64,000 bases of DNA from Legionella santicrucis (GCF_001468135.1 NZ_LNYU01000024.1:344110-408109), one strand, 5' to 3'. Shown: positions 28,116 to 37,336, numbered from the stretch's first letter. The notes: a model not told the origin generated them from the sequence alone. Program-made: numbers and translations.

Positions 28116-29116
28116 TGCTCAATCTCTTTTAGTGTATTGGCATTTGCGATTTTAATTTCTTCAAACAAATGCATCAGGGTATGTTTGTACTTTGTGACAT
28201 TTTGAAAAATTAACTCATCAGATTGATGTGTATGTGGCCGCAAACCACAAGGGATATATCCTGATTGAATTAATATAGGAAAAGCAACATGAAGTAATTC
28301 AGGATCTTCTAAGGGTAAATGAATCAGATCAGTACGTAACGGACTTGAGGGACAATGAAACTCGGAGGAATGAACACTCTTTTGCACAAGTCGTCTTTGT
28401 AAGCCAATGTATGGGTTTGTTTCCATATTTTTTAAATGAAATGGAAGCCTCTCTTGTGAATGCAAATACAATGGATGAATAATTCTTGGGAGCCCTAAAT
28501 TTTGGTAAATATTTTCTAGCCAAGGTTTAAACACGGCGGGTATAAAGATCTTTTTTTTGACCTGCTGAGGTTGTAATACAGTAGTCATGAGTAATGCATG
28601 CATTTTATTCGATGGATGTTTCACTCCTTTAACCGCTTCATTTTCAGCATAACCGAGAATCAATCCACAGTATTTTGCATTCATCAATCGAGTTGCATAT
28701 CGTTGGGCTAAAAGGTGCAAAGTTGAGTTATGCTGATGAACGAAATGATATTGAGCAGCAAGCTGTTGGAGTGCATTGTGCCAGGCTTTTGGTGTAACGG
28801 TAGACTTGAATTTTTTGATTCCCCCAGAGACTCTAAAAGAGCACCCAGATTCAACATAGTCGCTCTTTTTTTCTTTATGCCAAAAGGCAGTATGAGCTAA
28901 TAAACGGCCCTGGAAATCGAATTCACCATAAGAGGTGATTTTATTGCAATGAATTAATGTTGCAAGACCTCCAGGCTCATATAAAAAAGTATATGAATAA
29001 CTGTTTCCATAAACTTTGTATAATAGTTTGATAAACTCTTCTTCGTCTTTAGCGGTCAATTGACGAATTAATACCTGGAATTCTAATTTTGCAGCATCAA
29101 GGGCAGGATACGTCAT
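28085..29116 (-). CDS. GNAT-like acyltransferase domain protein
   Basis: 343 residues. The N-terminus, IRQLTAKDEEEFIKLLYKVYGNSYSYTFLYEP, resembles the GNAT-like proteins that carry an RTYGYSY-type motif. The Acetyl-CoA P-loop (Q/RxxGxG/A) is not obvious, so the activity is uncertain. Residues 150-200 contain GLILGYAENEAVKGVKHPSN and the C-terminal third has HLPLEDPELLHVAFPILIQSGYIPCGLRP, reminiscent of the second GNAT lobe. It starts 11 bases after the P450 stop with GGAG at good spacing. An N-acyl or acetyl transfer step in the operon is the best guess. Confidence 0.6.
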   Translation of the reverse strand: MTYPALDAAKLEFQVLIRQLTAKDEEEFIKLLYKVYGNSYSYTFLYEPGGLATLIHCNKITSYGEFDFQGRLLAHTAFWHKEKKSDYVESGCSFRVSGGIKKFKSTVTPKAWHNALQQLAAQYHFVHQHNSTLHLLAQRYATRLMNAKYCGLILGYAENEAVKGVKHPSNKMHALLMTTVLQPQQVKKKIFIPAVFKPWLENIYQNLGLPRIIHPLYLHSQERLPFHLKNMETNPYIGLQRRLVQKSVHSSEFHCPSSPLRTDLIHLPLEDPELLHVAFPILIQSGYIPCGLRPHTHQSDELIFQNVTKYKHTLMHLFEEIKIANANTLKEIEQWQKLVLQIM

Positions 29117-29127
29117 GAAAACTCCAA

Positions 29128-30477
29128 TTACATCTCAGCTTTTACCACATTCATGAGGATGTTTTTTTGAGTGCGTAGCGAAATGATGTAATTGGAACTC
29201 ACATCTTGTCCCGCGATTAAATTAAAATCAAATTGTTGTAAAAAAAGTACTGTCATTAGCTGTAACTCCAATAATGCCAAATTGTTACCAATACATACCC
29301 TAGGGCCATTTATAAAAGGTAGAAAAGCGTATTTGTGTTTTAATTTATGATCAATAAAGCGATATGGATCAAAGCCTTCAGGATTAGACCAAAACTCTGG
29401 GTGTCGATGAATCATGGCAATATTAACAATAATCATGGAATGAGCAGGGATTAAATATCCATCAATCACATCGTCGTTAAGGCAATATCTTGGTACAGCA
29501 GGAAAAGACGGAAATAATCTTAATACTTCCATGACTAGAGCTTTTATTAATGGCATTTGTTCTAAATCGTTTACCTCTAACATTTTATTTTTAAGAACAG
29601 AATGTATTTCTTTGCGCAAATTTTTGCGTAGATCGGGATATTTAGATAAAGTAATAAACAGCCAGTTTAGTGCGTTGGCCGTCGTTTCATGACCGGCAAA
29701 TAACATTAAGGCTGCTTCTGAAAATAATTCCTCTTCAGTGAGTTTGGATTGAGTATGAGGACATCGATGTTTTGAAAGCAGCATGATGAGATCGGGTTTC
29801 ATACTGTTTCGTTCAGTCTTGATAATGGTTTTGATAAGGAGTTTTAGTTCTCTATGAGCTTTATGAAAGTTGCGGTTAAGGCGAATTGGTAATGATAAAG
29901 ACAATGGTTGTCTTTTTTTAATCAAAAAGTCGCCAAAATAAGTTAATAATTTGGATAATTGATTGATTTTTTGTTCACTAATTGCGGTACTAAATAATAA
30001 TCGGGTAATGACTTTTAGGGTAAGGGATGTGGTCAATGAATTAAGGCATAAATTTTGACCGATTTTAATGGAGCGTATTTCTTCATGAATCACTGCGATA
30101 ATATCATTCCCCATTTCTGATACAGATTGAGGTTGAAATAATCCAGCAATCATTTTTCGACGTTCTCCCCAATACGCCATATTATTGGTGGTGAGAATGT
30201 TTTGTCCAATAATGTGTTCTGCTAATTGATAAAAATTATCTTTGGGATAGTTTGTGATATGGGTATGAAGGACATGTCGTGCATATTCTGGGTGATTGAT
30301 AAAGAAGATATTCTGAAAACCTACCTTAAGCTGAGCGATATCACCGGATATGGTATGGAGACTGGTTAAAAAGTCAAAATTATCCTTTTTGAGTTGTTGT
30401 AATTTTTGTCTCAAGGACATCTCAAGATAAGGAACTTTCTTGGTTGCAAAGTCCTTTTTGCCGGTATTATTGTTCAT
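29128..30477 (-). CDS. Cytochrome P450
   Basis: About 449 residues with all P450 landmarks: the oxygen-binding I helix FAGHETTANALNW (about 258-270), the K-helix ExxR in EVLRLFPSFPAVPRY, PEGFDPYRF, and the haem-thiolate loop FINGPRVCIGNNLA with the axial cysteine near 393. It looks like the class that hydroxylates fatty acids or terpenoids (CYP102/CYP4-like pattern), with no fused reductase. It heads the operon. ATG 30477 (MNNNTGKK) is taken; a TTG at 30498 is in frame. A ferredoxin or reductase partner is not in the window. Confidence 0.95.
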   Translation of the reverse strand: MNNNTGKKDFATKKVPYLEMSLRQKLQQLKKDNFDFLTSLHTISGDIAQLKVGFQNIFFINHPEYARHVLHTHITNYPKDNFYQLAEHIIGQNILTTNNMAYWGERRKMIAGLFQPQSVSEMGNDIIAVIHEEIRSIKIGQNLCLNSLTTSLTLKVITRLLFSTAISEQKINQLSKLLTYFGDFLIKKRQPLSLSLPIRLNRNFHKAHRELKLLIKTIIKTERNSMKPDLIMLLSKHRCPHTQSKLTEEELFSEAALMLFAGHETTANALNWLFITLSKYPDLRKNLRKEIHSVLKNKMLEVNDLEQMPLIKALVMEVLRLFPSFPAVPRYCLNDDVIDGYLIPAHSMIIVNIAMIHRHPEFWSNPEGFDPYRFIDHKLKHKYAFLPFINGPRVCIGNNLALLELQLMTVLFLQQFDFNLIAGQDVSSNYIISLRTQKNILMNVVKAEM

Positions 30478-30589
30478 TATCTTACCCAAAAAGTTCAAGG
30501 TAATCGAATAAGCTAATTGAGCCTTATTTTTTTTTATAAATCAATTCGATTTTAAACATAATCCCATTTTTTTTATTATTTTATGTTTT

Positions 30590-31294
30590 TCATTGTGCTG
30601 GAAATGGCTTATATCCATAGGGATTACGTTTCTCACCATGAGCTCTTTTTTCAAAGTGCTGATAATCTTGAAGGTCATGCCAATCACCAGCCCAATCCCA
30701 GCCATGTTTTATAAATTCCTGATACACTAAACTTTCTTTGGTAATTTTGCCTGGAGCAGGCTGGGTGCGATTTGTATAAAGTATGCCTTGAGGAGGGAGA
30801 GTTATTTCGCCTTTTATGTAAGGATTAATCAATGGATTAATATCAATTGCGCGACCATAACTATGTTGGGAATATTCTCCCGGACGATCGGTGACTGGTC
30901 GGCAATTAAATGCAGAAGTATTATTTGCTATCATCGAAGCATTATCATCTCCTTGAAATACTTCCATAAGTTGCATGCTTTGAATAGGGAATTTATGTTG
31001 AAATAGAACCTTAAAAATAGCAACCACTTCATGGGCTAACTCTTTGTTGACAATCAAAGTCCCCATATGTCTTTTATTATCAAAACCCCAATAAGAAAGA
31101 CGGATATAGGCTAAGTCATTCATTGTTACTGGACAACCTTGCCGCCAAGTAAATTGGCGCATTTGTTTTTGAATTTTTTTGGGAATAGAACGAATACTGC
31201 TCTTAAATAAAGTGTTTTTCTCTGTTTTAGCAAAAGCCCATGCTGATGATAGAATAAAAAGCAGCAAAAAATAAATGAATCTCATAAAGTTCAT
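30590..31294 (-). CDS. Secreted M15-type metallopeptidase
   Basis: 234 residues with a signal peptide (FIYFLLLFILSSAWAFA). The mature part matches the M15/VanY-like carboxypeptidase fold: SYGRAIDINPLINPY with the zinc His and Asp (HSYGRAIDIN), and a late DYQHFEKR histidine. VanY-type enzymes cleave D-Ala-D-Ala or related peptidoglycan peptides in the periplasm; this branch is often annotated only as M15 family. It is upstream of the P450 gene on the same strand, 113 bases away, and may or may not share its promoter. Confidence 0.82.
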   Translation of the reverse strand: MNFMRFIYFLLLFILSSAWAFAKTEKNTLFKSSIRSIPKKIQKQMRQFTWRQGCPVTMNDLAYIRLSYWGFDNKRHMGTLIVNKELAHEVVAIFKVLFQHKFPIQSMQLMEVFQGDDNASMIANNTSAFNCRPVTDRPGEYSQHSYGRAIDINPLINPYIKGEITLPPQGILYTNRTQPAPGKITKESLVYQEFIKHGWDWAGDWHDLQDYQHFEKRAHGEKRNPYGYKPFPAQ

Positions 31295-31476
31295 ATTTGT
31301 GAATAATTTTTACAATAATTATATGCGGTTATATTTATTTGGGCTACGAGACTTTTACGTTAATTTAGGAATAAAGGCAGAAGAGTTTTTATTGTCATAT
31401 TGATCTTTCAAAGATTCAATTGTGTTAAATTTGCAACGAATGTATCATAAATGCAATTTAAATATTGGAGAATGAA

Positions 31477-32235
31477 ATGGCATTATGGGAAGTCTATGCA
31501 GAAATGGCCAGAGATTTTGATAAAAGAGCAAAACAAGTAACCAATGACGCACAAAAAATTCTGTCAAAATATCCTCATCATTTTGATGATGAAATTTTAA
31601 GCACAGCAGTACGGTCAATACTGGAGCAAAATCATATTGATGCTTATAAAAAAGTTTCTGAATCAGAATGGAAAAAAATCCTCAATGAAAAAACTCTTTT
31701 TAATGCAATCCTTGCTTATTATTTTGCCATGCTTGATGAACAAATTTTTAGACAGACAAATTGGCTTAAATCAAATGATGTGCCAACAGAAAAGAATGAT
31801 ATTGAGTTACGTCAAAATTTCTTGGGTCAATTGTATGCTATTCGTAATAAGAAATTTACAGGACATACTGTTGAGGAATCGATTCAATTTAAGTTCAAAC
31901 AAACCAAAGAATTAAGTGATGTTCTTTTAAAAACGGATATGGAGCACCTTAAAGATCAGCATTCTCTAAATATCATGGAAGTGATGAGCAGCCTATTAAA
32001 ATTATTTTGCATGAGCATTTTTTCTCCGCTTTATTTCGATCCTATAGTGTCAAATAAATGCGATATGGGAAATTCATTAAATACTTTGTGGTCTGGGAAA
32101 TCATTAAATAATGTTCATATGGAACATTTAAAAGCCAAATCAGTGCAATTGGAACATGCGTGTAAAAAAGTGAGTGAATTTTTAGCAACGACGCAGGACG
32201 ATGTGTATGCTGAAGAATATCAAATGGCGTTTTAG
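31477..32235 (+). CDS. Hypothetical protein, 252 aa, possible effector
   Basis: I do not recognise this protein. It is soluble and helical with many Lys, Glu and Asn, one Cys-containing hydrophobic stretch (LLKLFCMSIFSPLYFDPI) around 170-190, and a short acidic C-terminus (TTQDDVYAEEYQMAF). The ATG at 31477 has GGAG six bases upstream; a TTG 12 bases earlier is also in frame. It stands alone between a divergent peptidase gene and a DUF2490 gene. The acidic tail is compatible with Dot/Icm secretion, but this is weak evidence. Confidence 0.55.
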   Translation: MALWEVYAEMARDFDKRAKQVTNDAQKILSKYPHHFDDEILSTAVRSILEQNHIDAYKKVSESEWKKILNEKTLFNAILAYYFAMLDEQIFRQTNWLKSNDVPTEKNDIELRQNFLGQLYAIRNKKFTGHTVEESIQFKFKQTKELSDVLLKTDMEHLKDQHSLNIMEVMSSLLKLFCMSIFSPLYFDPIVSNKCDMGNSLNTLWSGKSLNNVHMEHLKAKSVQLEHACKKVSEFLATTQDDVYAEEYQMAF

Positions 32236-32334
32236 AGGGGCCATTGGCTTTTCATTGCTTACGCTCTACACAGAGCTTTTAAATCTTAGCGACGCATATT
32301 AGAATGTATTTCTTTTACAACGCTAAGGGAATGG

Positions 32335-33045
32335 ATGAGGGCGAGAAGCAGCGGATTATTGGTATTTTTAGGGCTAATCGTTATTGGAGGTTGGTCTAAA
32401 AATGCATGCGCCCTCGAACGTGATTTTCAAAACTGGCTCAATATTACAACCATTGGTAAGTTTTATAGTGACGATAAGGTATTTAGTCACTTACGATATT
32501 GGCTGGAGGGACAACAGCGTTTAGGGGCTAACTCGAGTCGTTATTCTCAGATTTTATTGCGACCAGGACTTGGTTATGCTTTAACACAGAATACAAGTAT
32601 ATGGCTTGGATATGCTTGGATCGATACAGGACCGCCGAATTCTTCAACTCCGTATGAGGAAAATCGAATTTGGCAACAACTCTTATGGGTTAAAACCTAT
32701 CCCTATTGGACGCTTACGAGCAGAACCCGCACGGAGCAACGTTTTCTAGAAAATAATCCCAAAACTGCTTATCGAATCCGAGAACTTGTCAAAGTTTTTG
32801 CCCCGATTAAAAATAATGACCGCTTAGCTTTTGTCACTAGCGATGAGATTTTTTTTCATAAAAATAATTTTGTGGGTACCAATAGCCGAGGTTTTGATCA
32901 AAACCGATTTTTTATTGGTTTAGGCTATGAAGTGAATTCCTTTGCAATAGCTGAGATAGGTTATATGAATCAATATATTCGACGTTTTGGAGTGCCCAAT
33001 TTTCTTGCGAACATCCTTGCAGTGAATTTTTATCTAAGTTTATAA
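32335..33045 (+). CDS. DUF2490 outer-membrane protein
   Basis: 236 residues with a signal peptide (LLVFLGLIVIGGWSKNACA) and a beta-rich mature part of the DUF2490 family: RDFQNWLNITTIGKFY, YSQILLRPGLGYALT, SIWLGYAWID and a C-terminal strand ending in FYLSL, as expected for an outer-membrane beta-barrel. Function is unknown. AAGGGA lies four bases before ATG 32335. It is convergent with dgkA with only 27 bases between the stops. Confidence 0.8.
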   Translation: MRARSSGLLVFLGLIVIGGWSKNACALERDFQNWLNITTIGKFYSDDKVFSHLRYWLEGQQRLGANSSRYSQILLRPGLGYALTQNTSIWLGYAWIDTGPPNSSTPYEENRIWQQLLWVKTYPYWTLTSRTRTEQRFLENNPKTAYRIRELVKVFAPIKNNDRLAFVTSDEIFFHKNNFVGTNSRGFDQNRFFIGLGYEVNSFAIAEIGYMNQYIRRFGVPNFLANILAVNFYLSL

Positions 33046-33072
33046 AATGGAATAAGAGTATTGTCATCAAAT

Positions 33073-33438
33073 TCAATGAGAACAGATAATAATCGCCCAA
33101 ATAATAAGTGCATTAATGATTGAAATCAGAATAGCCGCCGAGCCCATGTCTTTTGCTCTTTTAGTGAGGGGATTCCACGCAAGATCAATTCGGTTCAATG
33201 TTGTTTCTATGGCAGAATTCAAAAGTTCAGCAATTAAAATAATGAATAGTGTACCGATTAATAAAGCACGTTCAACTGCAGTGTTTCCTAAAAAAAATGC
33301 GCACGGTAACGCAATGGCAATAGCCAATAATTCAAGACGAAAAGCAAATTCATTTTGAAAGGCTGCTTTTAATCCACATAGGGAATAACCGGTGGCTTCT
33401 TGTATTTTCAAAATTGCTTTAATTATGAATTTTATCAT
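33073..33438 (-). CDS. dgkA: DgkA, diacylglycerol kinase
   Basis: 121-residue trimeric inner-membrane kinase that recycles diacylglycerol to phosphatidic acid. Signatures: the amphipathic N-terminus with GLKAAFQNEFAFRLE, the metal and ATP-site region IAELLNSAIETTLNRID (the conserved ELLNSAIE), then KDMGSAAILI before the third helix. Three hydrophobic helices fit the known fold. It ends 27 bases from the DUF2490 stop on the opposite strand. Confidence 0.95.
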   Translation of the reverse strand: MIKFIIKAILKIQEATGYSLCGLKAAFQNEFAFRLELLAIAIALPCAFFLGNTAVERALLIGTLFIILIAELLNSAIETTLNRIDLAWNPLTKRAKDMGSAAILISIINALIIWAIIICSH

Positions 33439-33566
33439 TTATGTCTCGAATTTTTTTACACTTTTTTGTTTTTCGAGATTACTATAATTCTGTGTTCAAT
33501 TTCTATAAGATTTTACTTGATAAGATCTATGTTACAATTATTGATTATTTGCTATAGAGAAATGTT

Positions 33567-34202
33567 GTGCAAGAATTTTTATCAATAAGCCTGCTCATTA
33601 TGTTGGCGGCAATTTCTCCAGGTCCCGATTTTGCTCTTGTGACAAAGAATGCATTGCTTTATTCCAGAAAAGCAGGAATTTATACCGCTCTTGGAATTTC
33701 TATCAGTCTCATAATTCATGCAAGTTACTGTATTTTGGGTTTAGCTCTGGTTATTTCGCAATCCCTTCTTGCTTTTAGCATTATCAAATACTTAGGAGCT
33801 GCTTATTTGATTTATATTGGCATTAAGAGTTTATTAGCCAAACGAGAAATGATGAAACTGGATTCGGGGCACGAGGCTCATGGGATTACGAATTTGCAAG
33901 CATTTAATCAAGGACTTTTTTGTAATCTTTTAAATCCTAAAGCAATCATGTTTTTATTGGCATTTTTTACTTTAGTAGTAAAACCAGGGCATTCTATTCT
34001 AAGTGAGCTTGCTTATGGAATCGAAATTGCCTTAATTCATATGATTTGGTTTTCCAGTCTTTCTTATATGCTGACGCATCAATATATCAAAGCCAATTTA
34101 AATCGTTTGCAATTTTACATTGTAAAAATCATGGGAGGATTGTTGGTGGCATTTGGGGTTAGAATTGCAAGTTTGAGTCATGCCGCAGTGCTTTTACGGT
34201 AA
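33567..34202 (+). CDS. LysE/RhtB-family amino-acid exporter
   Basis: 211 residues, six hydrophobic helices. The family signature is at the N-terminus (LIMLAAISPGPDFALVTKNAL) followed by GIYTALGISISLIIHA, YLIYIGIKSL, FNQGLFCNLLNPKAIMFLLAF and the C-terminal IVKIMGGLLVAFGVRIA. RhtB/LysE proteins export homoserine, threonine, lysine or related metabolites; the substrate here is unknown. The start is GTG 33567 and lies 128 bases from the divergent dgkA start. Confidence 0.92.
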   Translation: MQEFLSISLLIMLAAISPGPDFALVTKNALLYSRKAGIYTALGISISLIIHASYCILGLALVISQSLLAFSIIKYLGAAYLIYIGIKSLLAKREMMKLDSGHEAHGITNLQAFNQGLFCNLLNPKAIMFLLAFFTLVVKPGHSILSELAYGIEIALIHMIWFSSLSYMLTHQYIKANLNRLQFYIVKIMGGLLVAFGVRIASLSHAAVLLR

Positions 34203-34398
34203 TTTATGAGGCGTTTGTAAGTGGTTTAATGAAGCATTGCCAGAGATAAAATAATAGGGGCATTCTACTAGTTATTTTTATCGCTACCCAATAGGGGCAC
34301 ATGCTCAATAAATTTTTATTTTAATTGATAGAGAAAATACTTAACTTTTTGCGTTCATTAACAAATAATAGATAAGATTTGTTAACAGGGAATGATAA

Positions 34399-35406
34399 AT
34401 GCACTATTCAATGGAAAAACCTCATCTTCAATTAGCGATTATGTCGCGATGGTATGTCGCATCCCGAGCATTACATGCAGTGGCTCAGTTAGGGGTTGCG
34501 AATTATTTATTATCTGGGCCTAAATCCATTGATGAACTTGCAAAAGCTACGGAAAGTAAACCTGAATTATTGGATAGAGTATTAAAGTTTCTCTGTTCTT
34601 ATGACTTGTTTCATTATCAGGATGATCTTTATTCTCTAACTGAGTTATCCAAGGTACTTTGCGATGATGATCCGCATTCCATCCGTGATGTATTGTGCAT
34701 GGTTGATGACAGTTGGTGGCAAGCTTTTTCTCAATTAGGGACAAGTCTTAAAACTGGAAAGCCTGCATTCGAAATCCAACATGGTGATAATTTTTTTCAT
34801 TACCTGAGTAAAAATCCTGAGAAACAAGCTAATTTTGATAGGGGAATGGCCAAACTTTCAACTTATGATGATGCATCAATTGCTGGCGTATTTAATTTCT
34901 CTGCTTTTTCGACTCTAATTGATATGGGAGGTGGGCGAGGTGGTTTAGTAAAAGCAATCAGTAACCAACATCCTCATGTTAAGATTATTGTATTTGATAC
35001 GCCAGCAGTTATTGGTCAGCTGCATCCGGCAGATTTTTCCCATAATATCAGCCTCCAAGAGGGTGATTTTTTTGCGACGATACCGAGCGCAGATGCTTAT
35101 ATTTTTAAAGGTGTTTTACATGATTTCAATGATAAGATGATGCATCAAATATTAAGAAATTGTGCGCAACAAATGCCAAAGCACGCAACCTTATTTATTG
35201 CTGAACAAGTCATGCCTGATGACAATCAACCGCATCCCAATAAAACAATGGATATCGTTATGATGGTATTGTTGGGCGGTCGTCAGCGTACTTTAGGCGA
35301 ATGGCAAAAATCAATTGAACCAGCAGGCTTTACTTTTAAAAATAGTTACGTAACGAACAGCTTGTTTACATTGATGGAATTTAAGCTAAAGGAGCCTCTA
35401 TCATGA
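34399..35406 (+). CDS. SAM-dependent O-methyltransferase (ASMT/HIOMT type)
   Basis: 335 residues of the plant and bacterial secondary-metabolite O-methyltransferase family. An N-terminal winged-helix dimerisation domain (ALHAVAQLGVANYLL, SIDELAKATESKPELLDRVLKFL) precedes a Rossmann domain with the SAM loop LIDMGGGRGGLVKAI (about 175-190), the catalytic region AYIFKGVLHDFND and TLGEWQKSIEPAGF. The substrate is probably a phenol or hydroxyl metabolite. ATG 34399 and ATG 34411 are both possible. The gene stands alone and is followed by the hairpin at 35468-35502. Confidence 0.92.
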   Translation: MHYSMEKPHLQLAIMSRWYVASRALHAVAQLGVANYLLSGPKSIDELAKATESKPELLDRVLKFLCSYDLFHYQDDLYSLTELSKVLCDDDPHSIRDVLCMVDDSWWQAFSQLGTSLKTGKPAFEIQHGDNFFHYLSKNPEKQANFDRGMAKLSTYDDASIAGVFNFSAFSTLIDMGGGRGGLVKAISNQHPHVKIIVFDTPAVIGQLHPADFSHNISLQEGDFFATIPSADAYIFKGVLHDFNDKMMHQILRNCAQQMPKHATLFIAEQVMPDDNQPHPNKTMDIVMMVLLGGRQRTLGEWQKSIEPAGFTFKNSYVTNSLFTLMEFKLKEPLS

Positions 35407-35456
35407 GTTCCGCTGAGTGCTTACAAAGTTATCTCTTACGAAGGAAGGATAGGTAA
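35403..35456 (+). CDS. Possible 17-residue peptide coupled to the O-methyltransferase
   Basis: The O-methyltransferase stop overlaps an ATG (ATGA at 35403-35406) that opens a frame MSSAECLQSYLLRRKDR ending at TAA 35454-35456. This may be a coupled leader-like peptide or simply chance. No ribosome-binding site other than the overlap is visible. Very low confidence. Confidence 0.15.
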   Translation: MSSAECLQSYLLRRKDR

Positions 35457-35467
35457 TTTTTAAAGAA

Positions 35468-35502
35468 TCCGATATAAAAAATCACCTACTTTTTATATCG
35501 GA
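35468..35502. terminator. Perfect 13-bp hairpin after the O-methyltransferase gene (repeat copy 1)
   Basis: TCCGATATAAAAA (35468-35480) pairs perfectly with TTTTTATATCGGA (35490-35502) around a 9-base loop, 62 bases after the O-methyltransferase stop. Two other hairpins with the same CGATATAAAA/TTTTATATCG core occur at 51768-51807 and 52267-52302, so this is a repeat family as well as a probable terminator. Confidence 0.65.
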
Positions 35503-35547
35503 CTCACTCTAATTAAAACGAGAAGAGCTCATCCTATAAATTTTTAT

Positions 35548-35679
35548 TTAAGCATTTATAGGTTGTGGTCTTGTTTCTTTTTGAATATAATTGTCTTTCT
35601 TTTGATTGCGGTAGTTTTTCATTAGTTTAAGAAACGCAGGCATAATAAGTACTTTCAAGAGTGCGAGTGCAATAATCAT
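35548..35679 (-). CDS. Small protein, 43 aa, one hydrophobic segment
   Basis: A 43-codon frame in the gap before the MASE3 gene: hydrophobic N-terminus (MIIALALLKVLIMPAFLKLM) followed by a basic, hydrophilic tail (KNYRNQKKDNYIQKETRPQPINA). It resembles a single-span small membrane protein with positive-inside tail. There is only a weak AGAGAT-like site upstream. An AT-rich hairpin follows its stop. The frame could be fortuitous. Confidence 0.35.
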   Translation of the reverse strand: MIIALALLKVLIMPAFLKLMKNYRNQKKDNYIQKETRPQPINA

Positions 35680-35797
35680 ATTGATATATCTCTAAGTTAT
35701 GTATAATTTTATCTACCTGATCGATAATAATACTACAAAAAGATTAAGCTTATATTAAGCAACGTTCCATAAAACAATTTTTTTTGCATTCGTCGTT

Positions 35798-37336
35798 TTA
35801 TTGTTCCGAACAAAATCGTTGCAGGGTGTTTTGTAAAAGTGTTGTCACCGAATCTAAAAGAGCAGACTCCTCAGGTAAAAAAATAGTTCTTAATATTGGA
35901 GGTTGGGCGCAATAAAATACTTTTATTTTTAAGATTACCTCGTTATCGATTATCAATTCTTTTTCCAGCTGAAAGGGCAACTTTTTTGCATTAGGCTCGG
36001 AGCTAAAATTACCCCACTGACTTTCTATTGTTGCAACCATATACTCTGGAAATTGAAACGCTTTAGGCAGCGCATTAACTACTCCTCTTAGCAATTCTTC
36101 TTTACTCGATTTTCCCAAAGCGATTAAATTTGAAATGGTGTATAGGCATCTAAGTTCTTTAACACGCTCACCTAAGTCATGCATTAATTTTTTCCGCTCC
36201 TTTTCAAGTACCTTCCGAAAAGTAATATTTCTAACTACTTGTACCCATGAATTAGGAAATAAATCAGAATTTATAGGCGATAAACTGCATTCTAACCAGA
36301 TCCCCTTTTCCGTCTCGAACTCTACGGTATATTTATTTCTTGAAGTAGATAGTTTGCAACAGACAGGACAATCTTTTTGGTCTATAGATTTATTATGAAA
36401 AAGCATATGAGATGATAATCCTATTAATTCTTCAGCTTTTTTATGAGCAGATTTCGCTGCTGCATTGTTCGCTTGAGCGATAATACCTTCGGATTGCACA
36501 GTAAAAGTAGGATCAGGTATATTATTATAGGTAGTGGCTGTACGTATTAACCTTGCAAAAGGTCGGCGTAAAGATTCCACTACCAATGCGATATAGATAA
36601 ACCAGAACGAAAATATTCTTAACAGATGACCGATTAAATATGCGATATCATAAGAATTTTTATAATAAGTCAACATGAATAATGACACAATCAATGTGAT
36701 GATGCATAAAGATATATAATATAATGTTTCTTTGGTCATCATTATTTTTTCATGCCAAAGCAGCATTAATGCTGTAATAAAAATAATGATAACCCCCCAT
36801 TCACAATATGCTTGAAACCATGTGGAACCAAAATAGTCAATATATACTGTAGGAAAATGGCCTGAAAATATGCCTATAAAAAATAATAAAATGATAAATA
36901 AGAAACAAAGATTAATAATCCAAATTTTTACAGTGTGTCTAAAAAAATAGGTCGCTAGAAGAAAGGTAGTTGCTTGAAGAAAACGAGCAGATATCCAAAA
37001 CTGAGTACTTAAGTTATTGCCTCCATGAGGTAATAAATTCATCCCTTTGTGAGCTAAAATATGACCTATATCCAAAATAGAAGTCCAACCTGCTGCAAGA
37101 GCAATTAAAATCACAAATTGATTTTTTATGAATTGGGTGGTTGTAGTCGCTAGTATCATCGCAGTTAGTCCAATAAATACAGCAACTAACTCAGCAATTG
37201 TATGGAAAAGAAGTACATTGGTTTGGTATCTAATTAAAATACAAACCAAAGACAGGAAAATAGGTGGCAGGAAAACTCGCCACAGAGGTGGTTTCTCCGG
37301 GATATAAGTAGTACAGGCTCCCCTCATAATATCCAT
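35798..37336 (-). CDS. Membrane sensor: MASE3-like domain, PAS and GAF-like domain
   Basis: About 512 residues. Residues 15-270 are seven or eight membrane helices with MASE3-type features (HTIAELVAVFIGL, WTSILDIGHILAHKGMNLLPHGG). A PAS domain follows (about 290-370; PDPTFTVQSEGIIAQANNAAA, CCKLSTSRNKYTVEFETEKGIWLECSLSPI), then a coiled coil and a GAF-like segment starting ERVKELRCLYTISNLIALGKSSKEE. It then ends with no kinase, GGDEF or EAL output. ATG 37336 is chosen for the GAGAG site; the frame is open to 37399. Confidence 0.75.
   Translation of the reverse strand: MDIMRGACTTYIPEKPPLWRVFLPPIFLSLVCILIRYQTNVLLFHTIAELVAVFIGLTAMILATTTTQFIKNQFVILIALAAGWTSILDIGHILAHKGMNLLPHGGNNLSTQFWISARFLQATTFLLATYFFRHTVKIWIINLCFLFIILLFFIGIFSGHFPTVYIDYFGSTWFQAYCEWGVIIIFITALMLLWHEKIMMTKETLYYISLCIITLIVSLFMLTYYKNSYDIAYLIGHLLRIFSFWFIYIALVVESLRRPFARLIRTATTYNNIPDPTFTVQSEGIIAQANNAAAKSAHKKAEELIGLSSHMLFHNKSIDQKDCPVCCKLSTSRNKYTVEFETEKGIWLECSLSPINSDLFPNSWVQVVRNITFRKVLEKERKKLMHDLGERVKELRCLYTISNLIALGKSSKEELLRGVVNALPKAFQFPEYMVATIESQWGNFSSEPNAKKLPFQLEKELIIDNEVILKIKVFYCAQPPILRTIFLPEESALLDSVTTLLQNTLQRFCSEQ

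Noticed and set aside
34249..34299. Direct repeat AATAGGGGCA twice, 37 bases apart
   Set aside because: Too short and isolated to support an attachment site or operator.
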